Positions 58,467 to 58,755 of a stretch of 58,755 bases of DNA are shown here, one piece after another (positions within the stretch are counted from its first letter, which is position 1; every line of letters begins with the position of its first letter). The translations under genes were made by a program, and so were the position numbers. A model generated the notes under the pieces. The model saw only the letters and a program-made list of their open reading frames with translations, was not told where the DNA came from and did not search any database. The stretch is from Bacteriovorax sp. GTDB lineage: Bacteria; Bdellovibrionota; Bacteriovoracia; Bacteriovoracales; Bacteriovoracaceae. The stretch covers positions 1 to 58,755 of the forward strand of contig JACMRM010000027.1 in assembly GCA_014376445.1 (NCBI GenBank), in the 5' to 3' direction.

Positions 58467-58755
58467 ATGATATTGGATTACCTATCAAAATCCATCAAAG
58501 ATATTTTTGAACGTCCGGCAAATAATCTAAAACCGCTGGATGGCCTTCGTGCCTTCGCTATTTTATTTGTTCTTTGCATGCACACCAATGATTTATTTTT
58601 AGGCGGCTACGGTTACTCACCGAGCATCTTCAGTGCGCTTCCTCCTTTTAAAGGAGGATGGGTAGGTGTACCGCTGTTTTTTGTCCTGAGTGGATTTTTA
58701 ATCGGTGGACAACTCTGGAAAGAGTTGATCAAAACTAATGACATTCAATTTACAA
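58467..58755 (+). CDS. Acyltransferase 3 (OafA/YrhL) family protein, N-terminal partial
   Basis: MILDYLSKSIKDIFERPANNLKPLDGLRAFAILFVLCMHTNDLF...GGWVGVPLFFVLSGFLIGGQLWKEL, open at the right edge; absent from ORF track. Confidence 0.88.
   Translation, partial: MILDYLSKSIKDIFERPANNLKPLDGLRAFAILFVLCMHTNDLFLGGYGYSPSIFSALPPFKGGWVGVPLFFVLSGFLIGGQLWKELIKTNDIQFT

Noticed and set aside
1-58755. CRISPR array, tRNA/rRNA genes, integrase/transposase or prophage genes
   Set aside because: No regularly spaced short repeats, no cloverleaf or rRNA signature, and no recombinase motif noticed by eye. A tRNAscan/Infernal run would settle the RNA question.

Overview
The window is a low-GC, gene-dense bacterial chromosome segment. 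Gene content and style (many small secreted proteins and lipoproteins, HD-GYP and receiver proteins, a CFI-box-like C-terminus, a histone-fold protein) are consistent with a predatory Bdellovibrionota/Bacteriovoracales-type organism; this taxonomic reading is inference only. I saw no CRISPR array, tRNA, rRNA, prophage or IS element. Recognisable genes: ABC exporter (partial), Rrf2 regulator, mgtE, HD-GYP, acyltransferase 3, LCMT-like methyltransferase, gmhB-like, cysteine desulfurase-thiI, dbpA, SDR, a large GH74/BNR-like secreted protein, Rieske FAD oxidoreductase, tpx, a secreted caspase-like/3D-domain operon, sucA-sucB-methyltransferase-lpd, DinG with an exonuclease domain, bolA-grxD, class IV aminotransferase, rpsD, a NadD-like gene, PBP4-type dacB, DedA, a persulfide-dioxygenase-like MBL protein, glutaminase and MscS. 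Best candidates for something new: (1) a protein at 49592-50080 (minus) that joins an N-terminal MYND-like zinc finger to a C-terminal minimal histone fold; (2) a three-gene secreted operon at 27524-30115 (3D-domain protein, small protein, caspase-like peptidase); (3) paired 23-bp operators exactly 30 bp apart at the Rrf2 start codon; (4) several gene remnants that the ORF track does not show, notably a chemoreceptor reduced to its two ends.
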